From: Oasisia sp. SBJ-2009
Lineage: Eukaryota; Annelida; Polychaeta; Sabellida; Siboglinidae
DNA length: 64,000 bases
NCBI GenBank assembly: GCA_964017155.1
Contig: OZ024867.1
Span: 22,633,020 to 22,697,019 of the forward strand
Direction of reading: 5' to 3'
In this document: piece after piece, positions 55,201 to 62,599 of the stretch
How positions within the stretch are numbered: the stretch's first letter is position 1
Layout: the number at the start of each line of letters is the position of its first letter
The notes under the pieces: generated by a model
Told to the model about the DNA's origin: nothing
Seen by the model: only the letters and a program-made list of their open reading frames with translations
Databases searched by the model: none
Position numbers and translations under genes: made by a program

Positions 55201-58200
55201 TAGTCCCCCTGACTCCACAGTCAACTCAAGGTGGGTCAGTAGACCCCCTGACTCCACAGTCAACTGAAGGTGGGTCAATAGTCCCCCTGACTCCACAGTC
55301 AACTGAAGGTGGGTCAATAGACCCCCTGACTCCACAGTCAACTGAAGGTGGGTCAATAGCCCCCCTGACTCCACAGTCAACTGAAGGTGGGTCAATAGTC
55401 CTCCTGACTCCACAATCAACTGAAGGTGGGTCAATAGCCCCCCTGACTCCACAGTCAACTGAAGGTGGGTCAATAGTCCCCCTGACTCTACAGTCAACTG
55501 AAGGTGGGTCAATAGTCCCCCTGACTCCACAGTCAACTGAAGGTGGGTCAATAGTCCCCCTGACTCCACAGTCAACTCAAGGTGGGTCAATAGTCCCCCT
55601 GACTCCACAGTCAACTGAAGGTGGGTCAATAGTCTCCCTGACTCCACAGTCAACTAAAGGTGGGTCAATAGTCCCCCTGACTCCACAGTCAACTCAAGGT
55701 GGGTCAATAGTTCCCCTGACTCCACAGTCAACTCAAGGTGGGTCAATAGTCCCCCTGACTCCACAGTCAACTGAAGGTGGGTCAATAGTCCCCCTGACTC
55801 CACAGTCAACTCAAGGTGGGTCAGTAGACCCCCTGACTCTACAGTCAACTGAAGGTGGGTTGGTAGTTCCCCGAACTCAACTTTGTAAACCAACACTGCG
55901 GTCAGTGAGGTTTCTCCAACTTCCCTTGTTGATTTGTGGGATGAATTTAGGGAGGAAATCTGTGATTAAAATGCTAGAAATAATCTTGCCCCCTAGTTAG
56001 ACTGAATGAACATATCTGCTTAAAAAAACAGTAGTATTAATTTTATTATCAGTGTTAATGGAGACAGTCTATTATGTGTTTAACATTCAGTGAAATTTGG
56101 ACGGGCGAAATTATTGACACTTTGTGCAAGAACTGACGTTGGTGCTTGTGGTACAGTGGACTCAGTTGAGACTGTTTGCTGTGATGCATGGCGCGTGCGT
56201 GCTAACAGTCCACTCTGTCTTGCTGATCATGTAACTTGTGTTCCTTACCACAATCTGCATTTGGCTAACTAGGCTCTTGTTGTTGTTCCTAGGATTAACC
56301 TGGAATGGTTCGGCAGACGAGCTTTTTTTATGCGCTGGAGCCTCACTTTGGAACTCGCTTCCATTATAGCTGAGATCACAATTTTGTTTCTTGACATTTT
56401 ACAAAAGACCTGAAAATGTTTCTATTCAAACAGGCCTTTACTTAATTGTTTACACTATTTTGTACACTGCATTAACATCGCAATGTGTATTTTTCACATT
56501 TTCACATAATACATATACTTTGTGTTGTAATGTTATTTTGACATTTGTAACCTGTTGTTTACTTTAATTGACATGTACTACTGAATCTACTTTATAGAAA
56601 ATACAACTGATTGATTGATTGAATGATTGTTAGAGTGATTGATTGAGTGATGGTTTGGTTTATTTCATTCTTTGGGCAATCAATACAGATTGAAATAAAA
56701 CATGCAAAATATATTTGTTAAAATAGATTGAAATAATATATAATTTAAAACATTAGCATAAATATAAAATTAATTAAAAAAGTAGAGAATAATTTATTTG
56801 AAATACATCTATAACATTAAAACATATTTTCTGTGATTATTTGACTAAACTTATAAAAATACTTTAATAAAATATTTTAATAAATACTTTAAAACATTAA
56901 AATAATTAGATCTAAAGAATAAATTAAGGTTTTACAATATTTTACACATTTCCATCTATATCAGCATTCACGAAAGTTTGCTAAGTGTCACTTTGAGTTC
57001 TTTTGGTTGAAAAGGCACCAGTTAATGACGCAGTTCTTGGGCCTGTTAGTTTTGACTCTGGGATAAGGATATCGAGTACGGCATCTTGTATTGTATGTTG
57101 CAGTTCTTGGTTTTGGTAGAAGTTTATGCAGTTTGTGCTGATCAATTCATTGTGAAAGTACCATCGTTTCCCTGTCCAGTAACATGACTTCTGTTGGTCA
57201 GATGTGCTTCACGATGCCTCAGTGTGTAGGAATCATAGGAGGGAAACCCAACCATGCTCACTGGTTCATTGGCTACGTAGGTAAGTGCACATGTTGGTAT
57301 CTTCATCATAGATTCATCTTCTTCTGACAAGTTCAAATCTTCTTTTGAAAAGTTCACAGTCCAATTCAACCTTTGAGTGTCCTCATATTTATCAGTTCTC
57401 AAATATTTTATAATATATTCATTAGAGAGCGAGAATGGTGGGTTTTGATCAAAATACCCAAAATATGTTTCTTCCCTATTCTAATAGCTGTGTATGTTTG
57501 CTACCCAGGTATTGATGAAGATACCTTTTATAACAATCACTTTATTAATGGATAATATGTGGCTGTTTCAAGCCATCTTTCAGTCTTTAACGGACATTTA
57601 CAGAAAATGTAAACTTACAACAGTCCAGAATTACATACAATTTATATATATATTTGCTTAAAAAAATTCGTAATTGATTTGTTTTTAAATGCTTAATAAA
57701 AAAAAGTATATTTGTTATTTAATAAATTTATTGTTATTTTATTTCTTTAGTCACATAGCTATCACATATACAGCAGCTCCTTAAAGGGATACTCCAGTTA
57801 GTTAGAGGTTCACAGCATCTACATAGACTTGTATAATGTATTGGTTGTGCATAGTAATTGTATAAAAAGATCGTTAATAAACAATTAATCACAGTATAAT
57901 TGTACGATAACATTTTATTTTTGATTCAGGGTGCTGCCATCTTGAGGCACAGAACGTGCATGCGCCAGTGAAGTAAACGGTTTACGTCACTGGCGCATGC
58001 ATGTTTGAACATCCTACCTTTGTCCAGTGGTACTTGATGTATCTAGAACTTTGTGGTTTGCTTACATCATTAGCATAATTAAGCACGAGACTTTTGCCTT
58101 TTTCCAACAGTGCCTCAAGATGACAGCGCCCTCAATACAAGATAGCATGATTGTTGGTACAATTATACCATAATTAGTTATTTATTAACGCTATCTGTTC

Positions 58201-61200
58201 ATAATTACTATGCACAACCAATATGTTATACATATGTAAGTAAATACTGTGAACCTCTCACTGACTGGAGTATCCCTTTAAAAGGCAGCATAATCTCCAA
58301 GCTGACTTGAACCACTCAATGGCTCCCTAATGTGAAGAACTAAACATAATATGACCATCTGGTTTAGATTGCTACATTTTCTATGACACTCAATACAATC
58401 TGTATCAAAAACATAATATGACCATCTGGTTTGGATTGCTACATTTTCTATGATACTCGATACAATCTGTATCAAAAACATATTCGTTTTATGTTTTTTT
58501 TTTCTTTCGGACTCCCAAAACGTTCAGGAATTGGCTCAGAATTGAATTATTTATAAGTTATCGTTATTAATACTACAGTAATATTTTGACATGCCACAGA
58601 CGACGAGCTTGTGTACCTTGACCCACATACCACACAGCCCTATGTCGACGTCAGCACCCCTGGTGAGAGCGATGAGACTTACCACTGTCGCTACGCAAGT
58701 CGAATGAGGATCGCGGACATGGACCCATCAATGGCACTTGTAAGTGACCTGGCATCATTTTCATTTCCCACAAGACAAAAAAGTCATGATTTATAATTTT
58801 CCGACAAGTTTAGGTTTTGTATCGTCACTACACAAGAAAAAACTGAACAAAACGCAATTTTTTGACGATTTTTGCTGCATGCTCTAAATCAGTGGGCATG
58901 ACTTATACTGTCATGCAGCATTTGGGATTTAATTTTTGTCGTGCAGCATTTGGGATTTAATTTGTTCTGGCTCTACTTTGTGAGCTAGTTTGTATGTATA
59001 TTTTGACATATACAAAAATCAGCCAGTTTTAAGATGCTGTTGTGGAAGCCATTTATTCGTCTGAAACGGAATGACCTACAAGTGATTCTGGTCACATGAC
59101 AGGAAGTATTCTCGCTTAACCGACTGTCGGTCGACTGCGGAACTACGCCGAGAAGATTCTGGTTACTCAGTCAGCTTTTGTTTGTTTATCTGCATGATCT
59201 ATACAATGCTGCCACCTCATGGACACTGGTCAATTCTGCCGTAATTTCTATTTTTATAAACAACTGCAAATATGTATTTCTATTTATTTTATGTTAATAT
59301 AAGTTTAATTTTGAATAGTTTTATAATACAGGATTATTTGATAAAAAGGTATCCTTATTTAATTTGCATGCTGTTCGTGTGGGGCTAGACAATGCTGCCA
59401 CCTCACGGATACTGGTTAATCCTGCTGTAATTCTTATTTTATAAACAACTGTAAATTTGAATTGTTACTTTGTTGTATATTCCTGTGTTGCTGTTGTTAA
59501 ATAAACATTCATTCATACTTACTTTTGTGTTAATGTAAGTTCAATGTTGAATACTTTTCATATGATATCATTATCTTGTAAAAGTATATTGTTATTTTAA
59601 TTTTTGTTTCATAGTTGGCCTGAGAGCCAATCAGTGTCTCTACCCTAATCTGGGGTAAGGCCGCCCTGGCGGGTCAAAAATGCAGAACGTATCTTTCCCC
59701 AGGCGGAGCTGAGGGGCTTAAAGGGATACTCCAGTCAGTGAGATTCACAGTATTTACTTACATATGTATAACATATTGGTTGTGCTAAGAAAATATGAAC
59801 AAAGATCACTAATAAACAATTAATTATGGTATAATTGTACCAAAAATCTTGTTACCTTCCATTCAGGGTGTTGCTATCTTGAGGCATTGAACCAATGACG
59901 TAAACCCAATCGCTTATGTCACTGGTGCATTGTTGGAAAAGGCAAGGCTTGGCGGAAGTTTCGCGCTTAATTGTGATAGTGTTGTAAGCAAACCGCAACA
60001 TGCTAGATACATCAAATACCACTGGACAAACGTAGGATGTTCGAACATGCATGCGCCAGTGATGTAAACCGCTTACTTCACTGGCACATGCACGTTCTGT
60101 GCCTGGCAGATCTAAATCCAACATTGCATGTTATGGTATCATTATGCTGTGATTAATTGTTTATTAATAATCTTTCTGTACAATTACTATGCACAACCAA
60201 TATATTATACATGTGTATGTAGAGGCTGTGAACCTCTCACTGACTGGAGTATCCCTTTAAAAGTGCTGCCACCTCACGGAGCCTGGGTAACCAAGGCTAA
60301 ACAGGAAGATGACGTGGTGTTTGTGTGTGCAGGGCTTCTACTGCGGTACGGAGGCTGAGTTTGACGACTGGACCCACTCCGTCTACAAACCAGTCGCCCA
60401 CGGTCAACACACCCCCATCTTTGAGATCGTCAGAGACCGCCCTGCTCATTTCCCGCCCTTCGAGCCCTACACCCCCCAAGCCAGTGGGGCGGGTGAGTGC
60501 TGTACTCCGAGGGTTATTAAATTGACAAAAATAGGGTCCAAAAAATAGGGTCCAAAAACACCATAGGTTTATGCAGAGACCCGTCCACCCGTCATTTGGA
60601 CAGGTAAAAACGAATATGGACGGGTTAAAAACGAAGGAGCAAAAAAAGGTCTTCCAAAACCATAGATATTGTTAGTTATACCTTGAAAGTGAGCGTAAAT
60701 GGTGTCACATGTGTGTTTGGAGTCCATTTCATGTCAAAAAATACATTTAAAGTTTGTGAACTGGCTTAACTGTTAACATCCACATATCCACCAAAACATG
60801 TGGGACTGGCAATAATTTGATCCTGCATAAAGCCCTGAAAAACACTGACCATTTAACTGGAGAATTTGTTGCTCAAAGCAGAGACATTTTTATATGATGA
60901 AAGATGCTGATTAAGCATTAGAAAATGTCAGTTATCCACTGATGTATGAAAGTCTCCCAAAGTCTCTGGATGAGACTCCGTTAGTCCAGTCCTTTGAAAT
61001 AAAAAAATTATGAAAAATCATCCTGTAAAAATAACTATCTACACCACCTCTATGGATTGTGTCAAACTCAGACGTGGGCGTAGTCTCAACAAAAGTTGAG
61101 TTGGAATTAATTAAAATATAATTATATAGTGTAAGGCATTCACTAATGATTTCGGTTATGTTGGTGGTACATCATCTGCAGCTTTAAGTTAAGAAGTCAT

Positions 61201-61676
61201 TTGCATATTGGAGTACACATAATTAGTTTTATTTACTCGGATACCAGCTTGATAAATATTATACCTCATCTGCTTTTTCGTTACTTTTGAATTATAATAA
61301 TCTTCTATCACATAGATATGGATGAGGAAATGAAGTTTCGTACTTCTTCAGCGGAGTGGTTAACATGACCTACCCCCCCCCCCCCCCCCGAGTACATCAT
61401 ATTTGTGTATGTTCTGTTTCCATTTTTATTTCCTCCCAAGATAATTCACTGATGACATCCAGATGATGTGGTGATGATAACTGATGTTAATCGTCGCTAT
61501 GCGGGTTGTTATATTAGTCACAGTGCAGTCATACCACAAATGATAAAATACCCAGTTACTGCTTATTTTGACGGTTGTGGTAACCAAATATATGTATGTG
61601 AATATCTTTGATTTCAGAGTTCACGGTGGTGGAGGACCGACAGTACGACACAGACGAAGAGTTTGAGCTGATTTAA
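42714..61676 (+). CDS. ATG4: ATG4 cysteine protease (ATG4A/B type)
   Basis: ATG4 cleaves the C-terminus of pro-ATG8/LC3/GABARAP to expose glycine and later removes ATG8 from phosphatidylethanolamine, in the cytosol during autophagosome formation. Exons: 42714-42732, 43934-44044, 45940-46011, 48344-48442, 49472-49570, 51213-51285, 52018-52097, 54077-54339, 57202-57280, 58600-58739, 60333-60492 and 61618-61676. Every junction is in phase and the total is 1254 nt (417 residues plus stop), slightly above the usual 390-400. The catalytic Cys is about residue 80 (RWGCMLRCGQM); Asp and His are about 306 and 308 (LDPHTTQ). Also present are WFTYRRNF, the DWRW block, KDSYYSIHQI, WFGPNTIAQVLKKLA, WKPLLLIIPLRLGL and the C-terminal FELI, a LIR-like end. 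The tail RPAHFPPFEPY recalls ATG4A. Exon 1 (19 nt, MDVAQT) is chosen because its phase and position fit; an internal Met in exon 2 is the alternative. Upstream, nitrobindin diverges head-to-head. Confidence 0.93.
44285..44600 (+). pseudogene. Non-LTR retrotransposon 3' end fragment
   Basis: The frame at 44400 gives YQQSFYVPCIPLWNALTEEA followed by VTASTAEVFQ. This is the SFFPRTIxxWNSLPEEVVxA-type ending of CR1/Jockey-like elements. It lies in ATG4 intron 2. Confidence 0.6.
44940..45830 (+). pseudogene. RTE-like non-LTR retrotransposon fragment (reverse transcriptase C-terminus)
   Basis: The frame from about 44990 encodes FSQLEDLDFADDLAFLS (the RT FADD active-site block), LQEKTDRLERYAKQTGL and FTYLGSLISKDNGGQKDIK. 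After a frameshift near 45420 it continues with GCLRKICRIFWPNKISNVD and RRLRWLGHVLRMPGHSIPK. The two parts are consecutive in intact elements. It is a dead copy in ATG4 intron 2. Confidence 0.88.
45838..45890 (+). mobile_element. SINE body fragment
   Basis: CTTCCCAGGGAAGTAGAGATGG followed by TGTCTGATTGAA is similar to part of the SINE at 47788. It directly follows a LINE fragment. Short, so moderate confidence. Confidence 0.45.
46163..46260. repeat. (TA)n microsatellite in ATG4 intron 3
   Basis: TA tracts with an internal TGTGTG, 150 bp past the exon 3 donor. Confidence 0.97.
46905..47240 (+). pseudogene. RTE-like retrotransposon C-terminal fragment
   Basis: Translation gives KVTDVVEQVRRWKWTWAGQV, the WxWAGHVxR-type block found after the RT domain, then LRIATWK and a frame change. 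It is heavily degraded and lies in ATG4 intron 3. Confidence 0.6.
47788..48120 (+). mobile_element. tRNA-derived SINE
   Basis: The head has a pol III A box, TGGCTCAGAGGTAGAGG (47801-47817), and a B box, GGGTTCAAATCC (47843-47854), at tRNA-like spacing. The body includes a conserved block (GCGCTTTGAGCG, then GGATTCTGCGCTATAACAA) of the kind shared by several marine SINE families. The tail has TTACCTT repeats. It lies in ATG4 intron 3, in the same orientation as the gene. Confidence 0.85.
48344..48442 (+). CDS. ATG4: ATG4 exon 4: catalytic cysteine
   Basis: The exon follows a TTGTTGTAG acceptor and encodes GGTGPTSD, the catalytic block WGCMLRCGQM and LAQALGNLHLGR. The Cys of WGC is the nucleophile in the family. 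The exon ends with one base before the donor GTAAGT at 48443. Its last 13 nt plus the donor are the seed of the tandem array that follows. Confidence 0.95.
48428..49430 (+). repeat. 21-bp minisatellite built from the ATG4 exon 4 5' splice site
   Basis: The unit is close to CACCTAGGGAGGGGTAAGTCT, and its first half equals the end of exon 4. More than 20 copies carry an intact GTAAGT. The array is split by a dispersed repeat at about 48535-48822. The first two decoy donors (48464 and 48485) are exactly 21 and 42 bp past the real one; the third (48505) is 20 bp further and breaks the register. Confidence 0.95.
48535..48822 (+). repeat. Dispersed ~280-bp repeat, copy in ATG4 intron 4
   Basis: It shares CCGTCATTTGGACAGG-like, GAAGGAGCAAAA, CATAGATATTGTTA and ACCAAAACATGTG blocks with 60565-60840. 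It is inserted into the exon 4 junction array. Confidence 0.75.
49573..50290 (+). pseudogene. CR1/Rex-like retrotransposon 3' end in ATG4 intron 5
   Basis: An open frame of about 138 codons contains LETRRLTGDPIEVFKILDGY, RTRGHGITLAKKQCRVDIRK and SQRTINEWNRLSADCV. These are typical of the C-terminus of a CR1-group ORF2. A 13-codon block (GYENI-D/E-RNMF) is duplicated inside it. The 3' part has two copies of GCCAAAGxGCTTCCTTGTCC about 175 bp apart. Confidence 0.75.
50334..51139. mobile_element. TTAA-flanked non-autonomous element in ATG4 intron 5
   Basis: It begins AGGGCGGGTGCCAGCTCC after TTAA at 50330-50333. It ends with GAGCTGGCCCCTTGCT before TTAA at 50140+1000 (51140-51143). A shorter relative lies at 39220-39547. 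The subterminal sequence (AGTAATTTGTA, GTCTGCTGTCTAGAA) is shared between the two copies. Confidence 0.75.
51360..51862 (+). repeat. 34-bp minisatellite in ATG4 intron 6
   Basis: About 14 units of CTGCTAATAATCTCATGTCA followed by GAACAGTCAACCCA lie 75 bp past the exon 6 donor. The first copies are diverged and the middle ones nearly identical. The unit does not contain the splice junction, but it has a branch-point-like CTAAT. Confidence 0.9.
52180..52400 (+). pseudogene. Non-LTR retrotransposon fragment in ATG4 intron 7
   Basis: The frame encodes MARVVTRSPSFTFQKSMHWF followed by PVQYCIIFKI. This matches the ARLVTxxxxFxHITPxLxxLHWLPVxxRIxFKI block of CR1/Jockey-like elements. It continues into unrelated AT-rich DNA. 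Confidence 0.65.
53074..53215. repeat. Inverted repeat, ~60-bp arms
   Basis: TTTATTGTATGATTTGCC, ATTTGTCGATGAGTGTGACA and TTTCGGCC on the left are mirrored on the right by GGCCGAAACATCGCACTCAT and the rest, ending ATCATACAATAAA. The spacer is about 12 bp. It is a likely miniature element or fold-back in ATG4 intron 7. Confidence 0.75.
54077..54339 (+). CDS. ATG4: ATG4 exon 8: hydrophilic loop plus core strand
   Basis: The exon starts after TTTTCAG and completes a Lys codon, giving DIKTLCRC, as in vertebrate ATG4A (IKKMCR). About 55 hydrophilic residues follow, the variable loop of the family. The conserved WKPLLLIIPLRLGLSEMNAV comes next and the exon ends at HSQLK. The donor is GTGGGT at 54340. 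The next exon begins MCFTMPQCVGIIGG, exactly where the family alignment continues. In the ATG4 frame, reading past this donor meets a TAG after three residues. Confidence 0.93.
54324..55885 (+). repeat. 39/24-bp minisatellite built from the ATG4 exon 8 5' splice site
   Basis: The long unit (39 bp) starts with the exon end CCACAGTCAACTGAAG, followed by the donor GTGGGTCA and TAGTCCCCCTGACT. About 30 copies of the junction, including the real one, and about 16 short 24-bp units are interleaved. The short unit lacks 15 bp between two TCAA-like direct repeats, as expected from slippage. Both lengths are multiples of three, which keeps long frames open on both strands; these are not genes. Confidence 0.97.
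56290..56640 (+). pseudogene. Non-LTR retrotransposon 3' end with TTGA-rich tail
   Basis: A short translated piece resembles AGASLWNSLP followed by a run like FYKxPENVSIQ. The end is (TTGATTGA)n-like, as in the 3' tails of some CR1/L2 elements. It lies in the same intron as the exon 8 junction array. Confidence 0.5.
57202..58739 (+). CDS. ATG4: ATG4 exons 9-10: core and catalytic Asp/His
   Basis: Exon 9 (57202-57280) encodes MCFTMPQCVGIIGGKPNHAH and the FIGYV strand. Exon 10 (58600-58739) encodes DELVYLDPHTTQPYVD and, after a variable stretch, ASRMRIADMDPSMAL. The Asp and His of LDPHTTQ complete the catalytic triad with the exon 4 Cys. The intron between them holds a TTAA-flanked miniature element at 57785-58277. 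Confidence 0.95.
57785..58277. mobile_element. TTAA-flanked miniature element, copy 1 (Kolobok-like)
   Basis: The ends are inverted repeats starting AGGGATACTCCAGT, flanked on both sides by TTAA (57781-57784 and 58278-58281). The AGGG start and TTAA duplication fit Kolobok-type transposons better than piggyBac, whose ends usually start CC. It lies in ATG4 intron 9 and is non-coding. Confidence 0.85.
59108..60305 (-). repeat. Second copy of the 30.2-kb dispersed repeat, interrupted
   Basis: Read on the minus strand it matches 30180-30790, including the CGACAGTCGGTTAAGCGAGA end and the TGCCACCTCA motifs. A TTAA element sits inside at 59722-60256. It fills most of ATG4 intron 10 up to exon 11. 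Confidence 0.8.
59722..60256. mobile_element. TTAA-flanked miniature element, copy 2, nested in another repeat
   Basis: It has the same ends as the copy at 57785 and the same TTAA flanks (59718-59721 and 60257-60260). It interrupts a copy of a dispersed repeat whose uninterrupted relative is at 30.2 kb, where a single TTAA sits at the matching place (30228-30231). Confidence 0.9.
60333..61676 (+). CDS. ATG4: ATG4 exons 11-12: C-terminus with LIR-like end
   Basis: Exon 11 (60333-60492) encodes GFYCGTEAEFDDW and FEIVRDRPAHFPPFEPY. Exon 12 (61618-61676) encodes the acidic tail EDRQYDTDEEFELI and the stop. In human ATG4B a C-terminal LIR (FEIL) helps bind LC3/GABARAP. Here the last four residues FELI, after two Glu and an Asp, fit an F-x-x-I LIR core placed at the extreme end of the protein. 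Confidence 0.92.
60565..60840 (+). repeat. Dispersed ~280-bp repeat, copy in ATG4 intron 11
   Basis: This is the second copy of the repeat found at 48535, in the same orientation, with both ends matching. No coding potential is evident. Confidence 0.75.
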
Positions 61677-61754
61677 TCGTCTTATTTGTACATGTTCCCA
61701 ACGTCGTGGTCAAGTATGCAATCTCTGTACAGGTGTCAGCTGCAGTGTATGCGT

Positions 61755-62262
61755 CTGTACAAATTGTACACACAACTACACAAGGCGTGCGCCTTGTACA
61801 AACGCAGTGTCTGTACAAATTGTACACACAACTACACAATGTGTGCGCCTTGTACAAATGCAGTGTCTGTACAAATTGTACACACAACTACACAAGGTGT
61901 GCGCCTTGTACAAATGCAGTGTCTGTACAAATTGTACACACAACTACACAAGGTGTGCGCCTTGTACAAATGCAGTGTCTGTACAAATTGTACACACAAC
62001 TACACAATGTGTGCGCCTTGTACAAATGCAGTGTCTGTACAAATTGTACACACAACTACACAAGGTGTGCGCCTTGTACAAATGCAGTGTCTGTACAAAT
62101 TGTACACACAACTACACAAGGTGTGCGCCTTGTACAAATGCAGTGTCTGTACAAATTGTACACACAACTACACAATGTGTGCGCCTTGTACAAATGCAGT
62201 GTCTGTACAAATTGTACACACAACTACACAAGGTGTGCGCCTTGTACACACGCAGTGTTCCA
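61755..62262 (+). repeat. 56-bp tandem repeat in the ATG4 3' UTR
   Basis: Nine copies begin 79 bp after the ATG4 stop, at 61755 and every 56 bp after it. Each unit has two short self-complementary segments, GTACAAATTGTAC and ACAAGGTGTGCGCCTTGT. The unit length is 2 mod 3 and lacks stops, so all three forward frames stay open for about 190 codons; this is an artefact of the repeat. Confidence 0.95.
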
Positions 62263-62588
62263 GGGTTTAAAATTTTGCAAATATTTACATATGCCGAGCG
62301 AGGACACTTAGAAAAAATTCACTCGTCTGTATGGCAATTCACTTCTCCCAAAACTACATTTAAAAACCTACTTATCCAAAGGTAACTAACAATATATGCA
62401 GCAGAATAGTGTGTGCTGATTGGCCTGTTAAGGGCAGTGCATGCTAGATAAGATAAGAACAGTGCTGCCCTGCACCCTAACCAAGCTGTCCCACGGACAA
62501 CTAGTGACAAGTTAATTTTTCCGGTGGTAAATTCGGTTGTGGCGAGATAACGGACAGGCAGAATTTTGAACGCTGGTGTAGTATGGAC

Positions 62589-62594
62589 AATAAA
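62589..62594 (+). terminator. Candidate ATG4 polyadenylation signal AATAAA
   Basis: This is the first AATAAA found after the 56-bp array, about 910 bp past the stop codon. It is plausible by position only. Confidence 0.4.
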
Positions 62595-62599
62595 TATGT

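Noticed and set aside
54249..56000. 583-codon plus-strand frame (and a 449-codon minus-strand frame) with PLTPQS and TVESGGLL repeats
   Set aside because: The frames run through the junction minisatellite, are out of frame with ATG4 and are open only because the unit lengths are multiples of three without stops.
61686..62385. Three plus-strand frames of about 190-200 codons encoding Cys/Tyr-rich repeats
   Set aside because: They are produced by the 56-bp array; all three frames read the same unit in turn.
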